55,399 nt of DNA from Tyzzerella sp. (GTDB lineage Bacteria; Bacillota; Clostridia; Lachnospirales; Lachnospiraceae). Each line of letters starts with the position of its first letter. The stretch's first letter is position 1. The notes under the pieces are model-generated. The model saw only the letters and a program-made list of their open reading frames with translations, did not search any database and was not told where the DNA came from. The stretch lies in NCBI GenBank assembly GCA_017472665.1, contig JAFUOS010000004.1:1-55399 (forward strand), in the 5' to 3' direction. Position numbers and translations under genes: made by a program. Shown here piece after piece: positions 25,251 to 32,459 of the stretch.

Positions 25251-25865
25251 ATGGAACGAAAGATTATATTTGCGACAGGCAATGAAAATAAAATGAAAGA
25301 AATCAGAATGATTCTTTCAGATTTAGGTATGCCGATTCTTTCGATGAAAGAAGCAGGAATCAATGTAGATGTGGTGGAAGATGGAACCACATTTGAGGAA
25401 AATGCGTTGATAAAAGCTACAGAAATTGCAAAATATGTGGATAACTGTATTGTACTTGCAGATGATTCCGGACTGGAAATCGATTATCTGAATAAAGAAC
25501 CAGGCATTTATTCTGCGCGCTATGCCGGAGAAAATACTTCTTATGATATTAAAAATAATTTGTTGCTGGAACGTTTAGCTGGTGTGCCGGATGAAAAACG
25601 TACAGCCCGATTTGTTTGTGCGGTTGCAGCGGCCTTTCCGGATGGAACAACGGAAGTGGTAAGAGGAACGATTGAAGGCCGTATCGGACATGAGATTATC
25701 GGAGAAAACGGATTTGGATATGACCCGATTTTCTATCTTCCAGAATACGGATGCACAACGGCACAGATGGACCCAGATAAAAAGAACGAACTGAGCCACA
25801 GGGGAAATGCTCTCCGGGCGATGCGTGCGATTATGGAGAAAAAATATGAGAATACTAATCGTTAG
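25251..25865 (+). CDS. rdgB: XTP/dITP diphosphatase (Ham1 family)
   Basis: 204-residue house-cleaning enzyme that hydrolyses dITP, XTP and ITP to the monophosphates and pyrophosphate. The N-terminal ATGNENKMKEI, the ADDSGLEI metal/catalytic motif, the GIYSARYAG segment and GFGYDPIF are all present, as is ELSHRGNALR near the end. Length is normal. The end overlaps the start of the phosphodiesterase gene by 20 bases; the rdgB-yfcE-like pairing is common in Clostridia. It follows the rRNA methyltransferase in the same operon. Confidence 0.95.
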   Translation: MERKIIFATGNENKMKEIRMILSDLGMPILSMKEAGINVDVVEDGTTFEENALIKATEIAKYVDNCIVLADDSGLEIDYLNKEPGIYSARYAGENTSYDIKNNLLLERLAGVPDEKRTARFVCAVAAAFPDGTTEVVRGTIEGRIGHEIIGENGFGYDPIFYLPEYGCTTAQMDPDKKNELSHRGNALRAMRAIMEKKYENTNR

Positions 25866-26325
25866 TGATACACATGGAAGCCATTGCAATTTAGATGAGG
25901 TCCTAGAACGCGAAAAAGATATCGATATGCTGCTTCATCTTGGAGATGTGGAGGGCGATGATGATTATATTGAGGCGGTCATGGAGTGCCCAGTTCATAT
26001 CGTAGCGGGGAATAATGATTATTTTTCCTACCTTCCAAGGGAGAAGGAAATTCAGATTGGGAAATATAAGGTGTTTATGACCCACGGACACAACTATTAC
26101 GTTTCCATGAGCACCGAGCGCTTGAAACAGGCTGCCAGACAGCGTGGCGTGGACATTGTCATGTATGGGCACACACATCGTCCGAAAATTGACGTTTCGG
26201 ATGATGTTATTGTGATTAATCCTGGAAGTCTTTCTTATCCAAGACAGGAAGGACGAAAAGCTACATATGTTATAATGGAAATCAATCGTGCAGGAGAGGC
26301 TGAGTTTACACTGCATTATGTGTAA
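25846..26325 (+). CDS. Metallophosphoesterase, YfcE/MJ0936 family
   Basis: 159-residue calcineurin-like phosphodiesterase. Metal-ligand motifs run in order: SDTHGSH, LHLGDVEGD, AGNND, THGHNYY and MYGHTHRP. The small size is typical of the family, which hydrolyses phosphodiesters in vitro without a known physiological substrate. I start at the ATG at 25846 (MRILIVSDTHG) rather than 25807, because the longer form lacks family conservation; a weak GGAG lies 10 bases upstream. The start overlaps rdgB by 20 bases. Confidence 0.93.
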   Translation: MRILIVSDTHGSHCNLDEVLEREKDIDMLLHLGDVEGDDDYIEAVMECPVHIVAGNNDYFSYLPREKEIQIGKYKVFMTHGHNYYVSMSTERLKQAARQRGVDIVMYGHTHRPKIDVSDDVIVINPGSLSYPRQEGRKATYVIMEINRAGEAEFTLHYV

Positions 26326-26378
26326 AAATGCATAAAAACCGTGGTTTTGAGACAAAATAAAAAAAATTAAAAAAGTTG

Positions 26379-26407
26379 TTGACATTTCCGTAGACGCATT
26401 ATATAAT
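26379..26407 (+). promoter_or_regulatory. Promoter of the seven-tRNA operon
   Basis: TTGACA (26379-26384), a 17-base spacer and TATAAT (26402-26407), both consensus. The upstream AAAAAAGTTG, directly before TTGACA, recurs at the tRNA-Ser and rRNA promoters in this window. Confidence 0.85.
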
Positions 26408-26446
26408 ACCAATTGTGTCACGGAAATGGTGACCAGATCGAGATGA

Positions 26447-26521
26447 CGGGGTGTGGCTCAGCTTGGCTAGAGCGCCTGGTTTGGGACCAGGAGGTCGCAG
26501 GTTCGAATCCTGTCACCCCGA
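26447..26521 (+). tRNA. tRNA-Pro (UGG)
   Basis: Acceptor stem CGGGGTG/CACCCCG, anticodon stem CCTGG/CCAGG around TTTGGGA with anticodon TGG, and T-loop GTTCGAATC. CCA is not encoded. First gene of the tRNA operon. Confidence 0.95.
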
Positions 26522-26528
26522 TAGTTAT

Positions 26529-26599
26529 GCGGGTGTAGTTCAATGGTAGAACACCAGCCTTCCAAGCTGGATACGTGGGTTCGATTCCCATCACCCGCT
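26529..26599 (+). tRNA. tRNA-Gly (UCC)
   Basis: Acceptor GCGGGTG/CACCCGC, anticodon stem CCAGC/GCTGG around CTTCCAA with anticodon TCC, and T-loop GTTCGATTC. It lies 7 bases after tRNA-Pro. Confidence 0.95.
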
Positions 26600-26633
26600 T
26601 TCCTAAAGCAAATATTTAGGAACAATAAAATGT

Positions 26634-26707
<74 letters not shown>

Positions 26708-26714
26708 CTTATAT

Positions 26715-26789
26715 GGTGGGTATGGTGCAGTTGGTCAGCGCGCCAGATTGTGGTTCTGGATATCGTGGGTTCGAGTCCCACTACCCACC
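26715..26789 (+). tRNA. tRNA-His (GUG)
   Basis: Acceptor GTGGGTA/TACCCAC with the extra G at -1 facing C73, as expected for histidine tRNA. The anticodon loop TTGTGGT carries GTG between CCAGA/TCTGG. Confidence 0.95.
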
Positions 26790-26821
26790 CTTTCTTATTT
26801 TAAAATAAGAACATAATCTAA

Positions 26822-26893
26822 TGGGCTATCGCCAAGCGGTAAGGCACAGGACTTTGACTCCTGCAGTCGCTGGTTCGAATCCAGCTAGCCCAG
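26822..26893 (+). tRNA. tRNA-Gln (UUG)
   Basis: Acceptor TGGGCTA/TAGCCCA, anticodon stem CAGGA/TCCTG around CTTTGAC with anticodon TTG. The U1-A72 pair is typical of glutamine tRNA. Confidence 0.95.
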
Positions 26894-26897
26894 GTAT

Positions 26898-26970
26898 GGA
26901 GCATTAGCTCAGTCGGTAGAGCACTTGACTTTTAATCAAGTTGTCCGGGGTTCGAATCCCCGATGCTTCA
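26898..26970 (+). tRNA. tRNA-Lys (UUU)
   Basis: Acceptor GGAGCAT/ATGCTTC, anticodon stem CTTGA/TCAAG around CTTTTAA with anticodon TTT, and T-loop GTTCGAATC. It lies 4 bases after tRNA-Gln. Confidence 0.94.
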
Positions 26971-26974
26971 CTTG

Positions 26975-26998
26975 GTGAACAAGCGAAAGCTTGTTCAC
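26975..26998 (+). other. Perfect GAAA-tetraloop hairpin inside the tRNA operon
   Basis: GTGAACAAGC and GCTTGTTCAC form a perfect 10-bp stem closed by GAAA, right after tRNA-Lys and followed by ATATATTTTATAG. It may be a partial terminator or a processing signal that lowers tRNA-Leu output. Confidence 0.7.
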
Positions 26999-27059
26999 AT
27001 ATATTTTATAGAGAAAATGTGGTGCGGTTAGAAAAAATCGCGAATTCACAACATTCTAC

Positions 27060-27139
27060 GCAGGTGTGGCGGAACTGGCAGACGCGCTAGACTTAGGATC
27101 TAGTGGGAGACCGTGCAGGTTCGATTCCTGTCACCTGCA
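27060..27139 (+). tRNA. tRNA-Leu (UAG)
   Basis: Class II tRNA with acceptor GCAGGTG/CACCTGC, anticodon stem CTAGA/TCTAG around CTTAGGA with anticodon TAG, and a short variable arm. It lies 89 bases after tRNA-Lys, beyond the hairpin. No separate promoter was found. Confidence 0.94.
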
Positions 27140-27141
27140 CT

Positions 27142-27178
27142 AAAGCCTCGAAGATTTCGGTTTTCGAGGCTTTTTCTT
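27142..27178 (+). terminator. Terminator of the tRNA operon
   Basis: AAAGCCTCGAA pairs with TTCGAGGCTTT and is followed by a T-run. Confidence 0.9.
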
Positions 27179-27207
27179 TTGACAAATAGATAATAGTGTG
27201 CTATAAT
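27179..27207 (+). promoter_or_regulatory. Promoter of the aldolase-family gene
   Basis: TTGACA (27179-27184), a 17-base spacer and TATAAT (27202-27207). The -35 begins inside the T-run of the preceding terminator. Confidence 0.75.
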
Positions 27208-27257
27208 TTTGCCAGTTTAAAGCACTAAAGCAATATACAGATCTAGGAGATGAACAA

Positions 27258-28235
27258 ATGAGTTTAAGAAAAGGAAATTTAATGGACGTCCGTGACGATA
27301 TTCAAGTTCTTGATGCAACAATCAGAGATGGCGGGCTTTGTAATAATTTTGAATTTACAGATGAGTTCGTGAAAGAACTCTACAAAATGAATGTGAAAAG
27401 TGGCATAGATTACATGGAATTTGGCTACAAAGCCAGCAAAAATATGTTTAAAGAAAGCGATTTTGGAAAGTGGAAATTCTGTAATGAAGAAGACATCCGC
27501 GCAATCGTGGGAGACAATCCTTCTGATATGAAGATTGCTGTCATGGCAGATGTAGGAAGATGCGATTACAAAACAGATTTCTTACCAAAGAGCGAAAGCG
27601 TGATTGATATGGTACGTGTTGCCTGCTATATTCACCAAATTCCAGCTGCGATTGAAATGATTGAATGGTTCCATGAACTTGGCTACGAAACCACTTGCAA
27701 TATTATGGCAATTTCACAGGCAAATTTAGACCAAGTGAAACATGCATTGAAGACACTGGCAGCTACGAATGTAGATGTGATTTATCTGGTAGATAGTTAT
27801 GGCTCGCTTTACCCGGAAAATGCTTCCGAGTTTGCTAAAATCTATCTCGAAGCTGTGGAAGGCACAAACAAAAAGATTGGATTCCATGCACATAATAACC
27901 AGAATTTGGCTTTTGCAAATACGATTGAGACGATGTCTTATGGCGTATCATTCCTCGATGCGACTGTACAGGGCATGGGCCGTGGTGCAGGAAACTGTGC
28001 AATGGAGCTGCTTCTCGGTTTCTTGAAAAATCCGAAATATAACATTTACGTATTACTGCAATTTATTGAGAAGTATATGGTTCAACTGAAAGATCAAGGA
28101 GTTGTTTGGGGATATGATCTTCAATATATGTTCACAGGGCTGTTAAACCGTCATCCGCGTGAGGCGATAGATTTTACAAAAGAGAACCGTAGTGATTATT
28201 CTGAGTTTTATAAAACATTACTTGACAATTTCTAA
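27258..28235 (+). CDS. Aldolase catalytic domain protein, DRE-TIM metallolyase family (HMGL-like)
   Basis: 325-residue TIM-barrel protein of the HMGL-like / 4-hydroxy-2-oxovalerate aldolase superfamily. The defining LDATIRDGG motif (metal Asp and proton-relay Arg-Asp) is at about residues 17-25. The metal ligand pair is in FHAHNN (about 217-222), and VQGMGRGAGN follows. Members catalyse retro-aldol or Claisen chemistry on oxo acids; the substrate here is unknown. It has no dehydrogenase partner nearby, unlike MhpE-MhpF. GGAG precedes the ATG. A longer upstream segment MSLRKGNL may be partly dispensable. Confidence 0.86.
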   Translation: MSLRKGNLMDVRDDIQVLDATIRDGGLCNNFEFTDEFVKELYKMNVKSGIDYMEFGYKASKNMFKESDFGKWKFCNEEDIRAIVGDNPSDMKIAVMADVGRCDYKTDFLPKSESVIDMVRVACYIHQIPAAIEMIEWFHELGYETTCNIMAISQANLDQVKHALKTLAATNVDVIYLVDSYGSLYPENASEFAKIYLEAVEGTNKKIGFHAHNNQNLAFANTIETMSYGVSFLDATVQGMGRGAGNCAMELLLGFLKNPKYNIYVLLQFIEKYMVQLKDQGVVWGYDLQYMFTGLLNRHPREAIDFTKENRSDYSEFYKTLLDNF

Positions 28236-28414
28236 GGAGAGATACATTGCTTAGCGAACGGTTGAGGTTTGTGTTGATAGAAATCGAATATTGGTTATTT
28301 ACATGAAGAAGCTGGAGAGTGGTCTCTGGCTTCTTCTTATTTCTTGCACTTATATGCGGTTACATGTTATAATCAAGGTTAGAGTACGTGCAAACACACT
28401 TTATGAGGTGGGAA

Positions 28415-29704
28415 ATGAAGATAAAAGTAAAAAATATGAAGTACGAGGATGTGCTTGCGCTTCCGAAAGAGAAGATCTATAAGCCCCTACGGCAGCATTT
28501 TGTGTTCCGCACATTATTGCGAGTGCTGTCCATGGTAGACTTATTTGCAACGCGGTTTGAATGCAATAAAATCGGAATGGAGAAACTAGGGAAGGACGAG
28601 CCGTGTCTGGTTCTGATGAATCATTCCAGTTTTATTGATTTGAAGATTGCCTCTACGATTTTGTATCCGCGTCCATTCAACATTGTTTGTACATCGGATG
28701 GATTCGTGGGAAAAAAATGGCTGATGCGCCTGCTTGGATGCATACCGACGAAAAAATTTGTAATGGATACGAGACTGGTCCGCGACATGATATATGCGAT
28801 AAAAGAACTGAAAAGTTCTGTGCTGATGTATCCGGAGGCTGGCTATAGTTTTGATGGAACGGCTACAACACTCCCGGACAGCATCGGAAGGTGTTTGAAG
28901 ATGTTGGGGGTTCCGGTGGTGATGATTCGCACCTATGGGGCATTTGCAAGAGATCCGTTGTATAATGGACTCAGGCTCCGAAAAGTGAAGGTGACTGCAG
29001 ATATGGAATATGTGTTATCAGCCCAGGATGTTGCAGAAAAGACACCGGAAGAACTCAATGCTATTATTCAGCGTTGTTTTGATTTCGACAATTTCCGTTG
29101 GCAGCAGGAAAACAATGTACGTGTTTCAGAGCCTTTCCGGGCAGAAGGATTGAACCGTGTATTGTACAAATGTCCCCATTGCATGGCAGAGGGCAGTATG
29201 TCTGGAAAAGGTACAAAGCTAATCTGTCAGAATTGTGGAAAACAGTATGAACTGACAGAATATGGTTACATGGAAGCTTTGGAAGGGGAAACTGAATTCC
29301 CACATATTCCGGACTGGTACAAGTGGCAGCGGGAATGTGTCAAGAAAGAGATTCAAGACAATACATACCTGTTGGATGTTCCAGTCGATATCTGTGTCCT
29401 GGTAAATACAAAATGTATTTATCGTGTAGGAGAAGGACGGCTTTTCCATACTGCGGACGGCTTTCATCTGGTAGGGTGCGAAGGGAAATTGGATTACAGT
29501 CAAAAGCCAATTGCTTCTTACAGTCTTAATTCTGACTATTTCTGGTATGAAATCGGAGATGTTATCTGCATTGGAGATGGAAATATCTTGTATTACTGTT
29601 TCCCAAAAGATGCAGGAGATATCGTGGCAAAGACAAGACTTGCAACAGAAGAAATGTTCAAAATTGCGAAAGCAAATCGGAAACAAAGTGCAGGAAGAAA
29701 ATAG
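28415..29704 (+). CDS. PlsC-like lysophospholipid acyltransferase with zinc ribbon and C-terminal domain
   Basis: 429-residue protein. Residues about 55-220 are a PlsC/LPLAT acyltransferase domain with the HX4D motif in NHSSFID (His70, Asp75) and a variant of motif III, YPEAGYSFDG. Residues 253-274 hold a zinc ribbon, CPHC and CQNC. The remaining 150 residues are unrecognised, with a Trp/Tyr-rich beta pattern. A glycerophospholipid-remodelling role at the inner membrane face is likely. The start is placed at 28415, where GAGG gives 6-base spacing; a GTG at 28388 and an ATG at 28403 are less well supported. The tethered sigma factor gene begins 11 bases after its stop. Confidence 0.82.
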   Translation: MKIKVKNMKYEDVLALPKEKIYKPLRQHFVFRTLLRVLSMVDLFATRFECNKIGMEKLGKDEPCLVLMNHSSFIDLKIASTILYPRPFNIVCTSDGFVGKKWLMRLLGCIPTKKFVMDTRLVRDMIYAIKELKSSVLMYPEAGYSFDGTATTLPDSIGRCLKMLGVPVVMIRTYGAFARDPLYNGLRLRKVKVTADMEYVLSAQDVAEKTPEELNAIIQRCFDFDNFRWQQENNVRVSEPFRAEGLNRVLYKCPHCMAEGSMSGKGTKLICQNCGKQYELTEYGYMEALEGETEFPHIPDWYKWQRECVKKEIQDNTYLLDVPVDICVLVNTKCIYRVGEGRLFHTADGFHLVGCEGKLDYSQKPIASYSLNSDYFWYEIGDVICIGDGNILYYCFPKDAGDIVAKTRLATEEMFKIAKANRKQSAGRK

Positions 29705-29715
29705 GGAGAAATGAT

Positions 29716-31050
29716 ATGGAGTATAATTTAGTAACTGCAATAGAACAGATGAAAAAGAATGAAGAATCTGGGTTGAACTACATTTATTCGAAGACCTATA
29801 ATTATGTTTATTTGCGTGCAAAAAACATTTTGAAGAGGGAAAATGATATTCAGCAGCTCATGCGGGATGTGTATTTAAAAATGTTAGAAGCATCTGCAGA
29901 GATTGAGCCGGAGAACATGTATGAATGGCTTGGGAAAACAGCCTATACATTGGGCTGTGGATATTATCGAAAAAAGAAAGCAAGAGAAGTTACTTGTCTG
30001 GAAATCGATAAGTATGAGTTAACACCTCGCAAAATTATGAATTTGGAAGACACTGTGGAAGTCATAGAGGATGGTTTGGAACAGCTTCCAGATTTATATC
30101 AGGCTACATTTTATGCATTTTACTATGACTATATGACGATAGAAGATATTGCCGAGGTGATGGATTGCACTGCGGGCATTATCATTAATCGTTTGAATTA
30201 TACAAGGAAGTATATGATAAAGGCACTGGAAAATTATCAGGAAGAAAAGAAAGTGAAAGTGGCTTTTTCGGTAGAAGCGGTTTGCGCGGCGCTTCGCAAA
30301 TGGTCCGTGGATCACTGCCTGGGCATGACTGCGGCACAATCTGTGTACGCTGAGATTTGCAAGGGCGCGAATTTGAAGCCAAGTGCGTTTTATCTAGAAG
30401 GAAAAGAATTTGCAGGGGTAAATAATACCGTTGTATATCATAAGGCTGATGATTGGGCTCCAATCGAAGAACAGGTGGAAAAGTATAGACCAAAATCGGG
30501 GATCGATAAGAGAGTGTTGGGAATCATTGCTGGAATTGTAGTGCTTGTGATTGTTATTATCGTTGCGGTGGCTTTGCTCGGAAAGTCTGGTGATGGTGAA
30601 TCAAAGAAGAATGCGGATTCAAATCAAGTGGAAGAACAGAAAGATAATCAAGATGCTGACAACGCAGATAACCAGGCGGATGATGAAACGGATGACCAGG
30701 ATGCAGATGGTCAGAATGCGGATAGTCAACAACAAGATGACAGTCAACAGTCAGAGCCTTCGGGAGAAACGACGAATGCATCTGAATATATTTTACCGGA
30801 AAGTGCAACAAGAGCATTGACGAGAGCGGATTTGCAGGGACTTACGAAAGAACAACTGCGTTTGGCTAGAAATGAAATCTTTGCGAGACATGGTATGATA
30901 TTTGGCGTAGAAGATTTGGATACCTATTTTTCATCAAAATCTTGGTACGAGCCAACGGTGCAGTCTTCCGAGTTCTACGATAAAGTGGAAATGAGTTTGA
31001 TTGAAGAGGGAAATATTGAGTTGATTCAGGAAGTGGAGTCAGGAATGTAG
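29716..31050 (+). CDS. ECF-type sigma factor fused to membrane helix and YARHG domain
   Basis: 444-residue chimera. Residues about 20-90 resemble sigma region 2 and 115-175 region 4 (LEQLPDLYQATFYAFYYDYM, TIEDIAEVMDC, then an INRLNYTRKYM recognition helix). Residues 183-260 are a helical spacer. A single strong membrane helix spans about 267-288. An external linker of nearly pure Asp/Gln/Asn/Ser follows (291-355), then a YARHG domain (about 370-415, LARNEIFARHG, with FSSKSWYEP). The order fits a transmembrane one-component regulator in which the outer YARHG domain senses the envelope. Whether region 2 still melts promoters is uncertain. AGGGAGA precedes the ATG. Confidence 0.85.
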   Translation: MEYNLVTAIEQMKKNEESGLNYIYSKTYNYVYLRAKNILKRENDIQQLMRDVYLKMLEASAEIEPENMYEWLGKTAYTLGCGYYRKKKAREVTCLEIDKYELTPRKIMNLEDTVEVIEDGLEQLPDLYQATFYAFYYDYMTIEDIAEVMDCTAGIIINRLNYTRKYMIKALENYQEEKKVKVAFSVEAVCAALRKWSVDHCLGMTAAQSVYAEICKGANLKPSAFYLEGKEFAGVNNTVVYHKADDWAPIEEQVEKYRPKSGIDKRVLGIIAGIVVLVIVIIVAVALLGKSGDGESKKNADSNQVEEQKDNQDADNADNQADDETDDQDADGQNADSQQQDDSQQSEPSGETTNASEYILPESATRALTRADLQGLTKEQLRLARNEIFARHGMIFGVEDLDTYFSSKSWYEPTVQSSEFYDKVEMSLIEEGNIELIQEVESGM

Positions 31051-31090
31051 CTGGATTCATTCGGAAGAACTAATATAGAAACATTTGAGA

Positions 31091-31131
31091 AAACACTGAG
31101 AAAAGCAGAAATGTTTTTCTTAGTGTTTTTT
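31091..31131 (+). terminator. Terminator after the tethered sigma factor gene
   Basis: AAACACTGAGAAAA pairs with TTTTTCTTAGTGTTT around GCAGAAATG and is followed by a T-run. Confidence 0.8.
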
Positions 31132-31217
31132 GTTGGCATAAAGATAGGGAGTGTCCTGAATTGAATGCTTAAATATCGATAAAAGTCAGAAAAATTTAAA
31201 AATATTTGAAAAATGTA

Positions 31218-31245
31218 TTGACAAATGAAAATATGATGATATAAT
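31218..31245 (+). promoter_or_regulatory. Promoter of a short non-coding unit
   Basis: TTGACA (31218-31223), a 16-base spacer and TATAAT (31240-31245). It faces a 235-base stretch with a terminator but no clear gene. Confidence 0.7.
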
Positions 31246-31251
31246 AACAGT

Positions 31252-31487
31252 ATAAACAAGATAAATAAAACGAAATATCAAAAAATAACAATATTTATTT
31301 TATTTCTTTTGTTTCGGAAGTTCTTCAAAAGTCGGAAGTTGAAGGACAAATAAGTTTAGGAGGTACAGACCACCAAAAACATAAGTTAAGATTCAAAAAA
31401 CTGAAGAAAGAAGAGGTTATGTAAATGACAGAACCAGAAATGTAAGATGGAGTATCGATTGTAAAGAAAGTTGATACTCCTTTTTGC
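31252..31487 (+). ncRNA. Candidate small RNA, promoter-to-terminator unit
   Basis: Between a consensus promoter and a strong terminator lie about 235 bases with no plausible gene. Structure is present: CTTCAA (31323-31328) pairs with TTGAAG (31339-31344), CGGAAGTT occurs twice, and an unoccupied AGGAGG stands at 31358-31363 without a start codon in reach. The only frame with a ribosome site is the six-codon MTEPEM at 31425-31445, just before the terminator. It could be a regulatory RNA, a leader remnant or a micro-peptide gene. I do not recognise a known RNA family. Confidence 0.4.
31449..31486 (+). terminator. Terminator of the candidate small RNA
   Basis: GGAGTATC pairs with GATACTCC around a 16-base loop and is followed by TTTTT. 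Confidence 0.85.
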
Positions 31488-31524
31488 TGCGCTCTTTCAA
31501 GAGATGAATTTAGTTTTTGGACGT

Positions 31525-31556
31525 AAAAAAAGAACCCTTGAAAATCAAGGATTCTT
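31525..31556 (-). terminator. Terminator of tRNA-Leu (minus strand)
   Basis: On the minus strand, AAGAATCCTTGA pairs with TCAAGGGTTCTT and leads into a T-run (the A-run 31525-31530 on plus). Confidence 0.85.
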
Positions 31557-31558
31557 TA

Positions 31559-31641
31559 TGCGGAAGATGGGACTTGAACCCACACGTAGTTGCCCACACT
31601 AGAACCTGAATCTAGCTCGTCTGCCATTCCGACACTTCCGC
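31559..31641 (-). tRNA. tRNA-Leu (CAG)
   Basis: Read on the minus strand: acceptor GCGGAAG/CTTCCGC, anticodon stem CTAGA/TCTAG around TTCAGGT with anticodon CAG, a long variable arm and T-loop GTTCAAGTC. CCA is not encoded. It converges on the candidate small RNA. Confidence 0.94.
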
Positions 31642-31732
31642 TCGACAAATGATATTTTACCACAGAAAATAATGAATCGCAAGTAAAAATATGATAATAT
31701 AGATACAAAATTAAAAAAGAGGAGTGGAGTTT

Positions 31733-32458
31733 ATGAATAAACAAGAAGAATTACAGCGAATGATAGACGAAAGTCAGAACATTGTCTTCTTTGGAGGGGC
31801 AGGAGTTTCCACAGAGAGTAACATCCCTGATTTCCGGAGTGCAGATGGCCTGTATCAGGAAAAATATACGTATCCGCCAGAACAAGTAGTGAGTCATACC
31901 TTTTTTGCACAAAAGCCAGAGCTTTTTTATGAATTTTATAAAGATAAGATGATGTTTTTGGATGCGAAACCAAATAAAGCGCATTTGAAGTTGGCAGAGA
32001 TGGAAGCAGCTGGAAAACTAAAAGCAGTCATTACACAAAACATCGACGGTCTGCATCAGATGGCGGGGAGCAAAAACGTGTTGGAGTTACACGGCAGCAT
32101 CCATCGGAATTACTGTCAAGAATGTGGCAAGTTTTATGATGCAAAATACGTGAAGGAAGCGGCGGGTATTCCAAAATGCGAGTGTGGCGGAACGATTAAA
32201 CCAGATGTGGTCTTATATGAAGAAGGATTAGATAACGAAGTGATGCGGGAATCGATTCGCGCAATCAGCGAGGCAGATATGCTGATTATCGGCGGGACCT
32301 CATTAGTAGTTTATCCGGCAGCAGGATTTATAGATTATTTTAGAGGAAAACATTTGGTTTTGATTAATAAGAGCGCCACATCTAGGGATGCACAGGCGGA
32401 CCTCTGTATTCAAGAGCCGATTGGTGAAGTATTAGGAAAAGTGGTGGTTAGGAGATAG
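31733..32458 (+). CDS. SIR2-family NAD-dependent protein deacylase
   Basis: 241-residue sirtuin that removes acyl groups from lysine using NAD. The Rossmann motif FGGAGVSTESNIPDFRS, the catalytic TQNIDGLHQMAG (acceptor His follows in LELHGSIHRNYC), and four zinc cysteines (CQEC and CEC spaced by about 20 residues) are intact. GGTSLVVYPAAG completes the NAD pocket. The ATG at 31733 is preceded by GAGGAG with 8-base spacing; a GTG at 31724 is less likely. The next gene begins one base after the stop. Confidence 0.95.
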   Translation: MNKQEELQRMIDESQNIVFFGGAGVSTESNIPDFRSADGLYQEKYTYPPEQVVSHTFFAQKPELFYEFYKDKMMFLDAKPNKAHLKLAEMEAAGKLKAVITQNIDGLHQMAGSKNVLELHGSIHRNYCQECGKFYDAKYVKEAAGIPKCECGGTIKPDVVLYEEGLDNEVMRESIRAISEADMLIIGGTSLVVYPAAGFIDYFRGKHLVLINKSATSRDAQADLCIQEPIGEVLGKVVVRR

Positions 32459-32459
32459 C

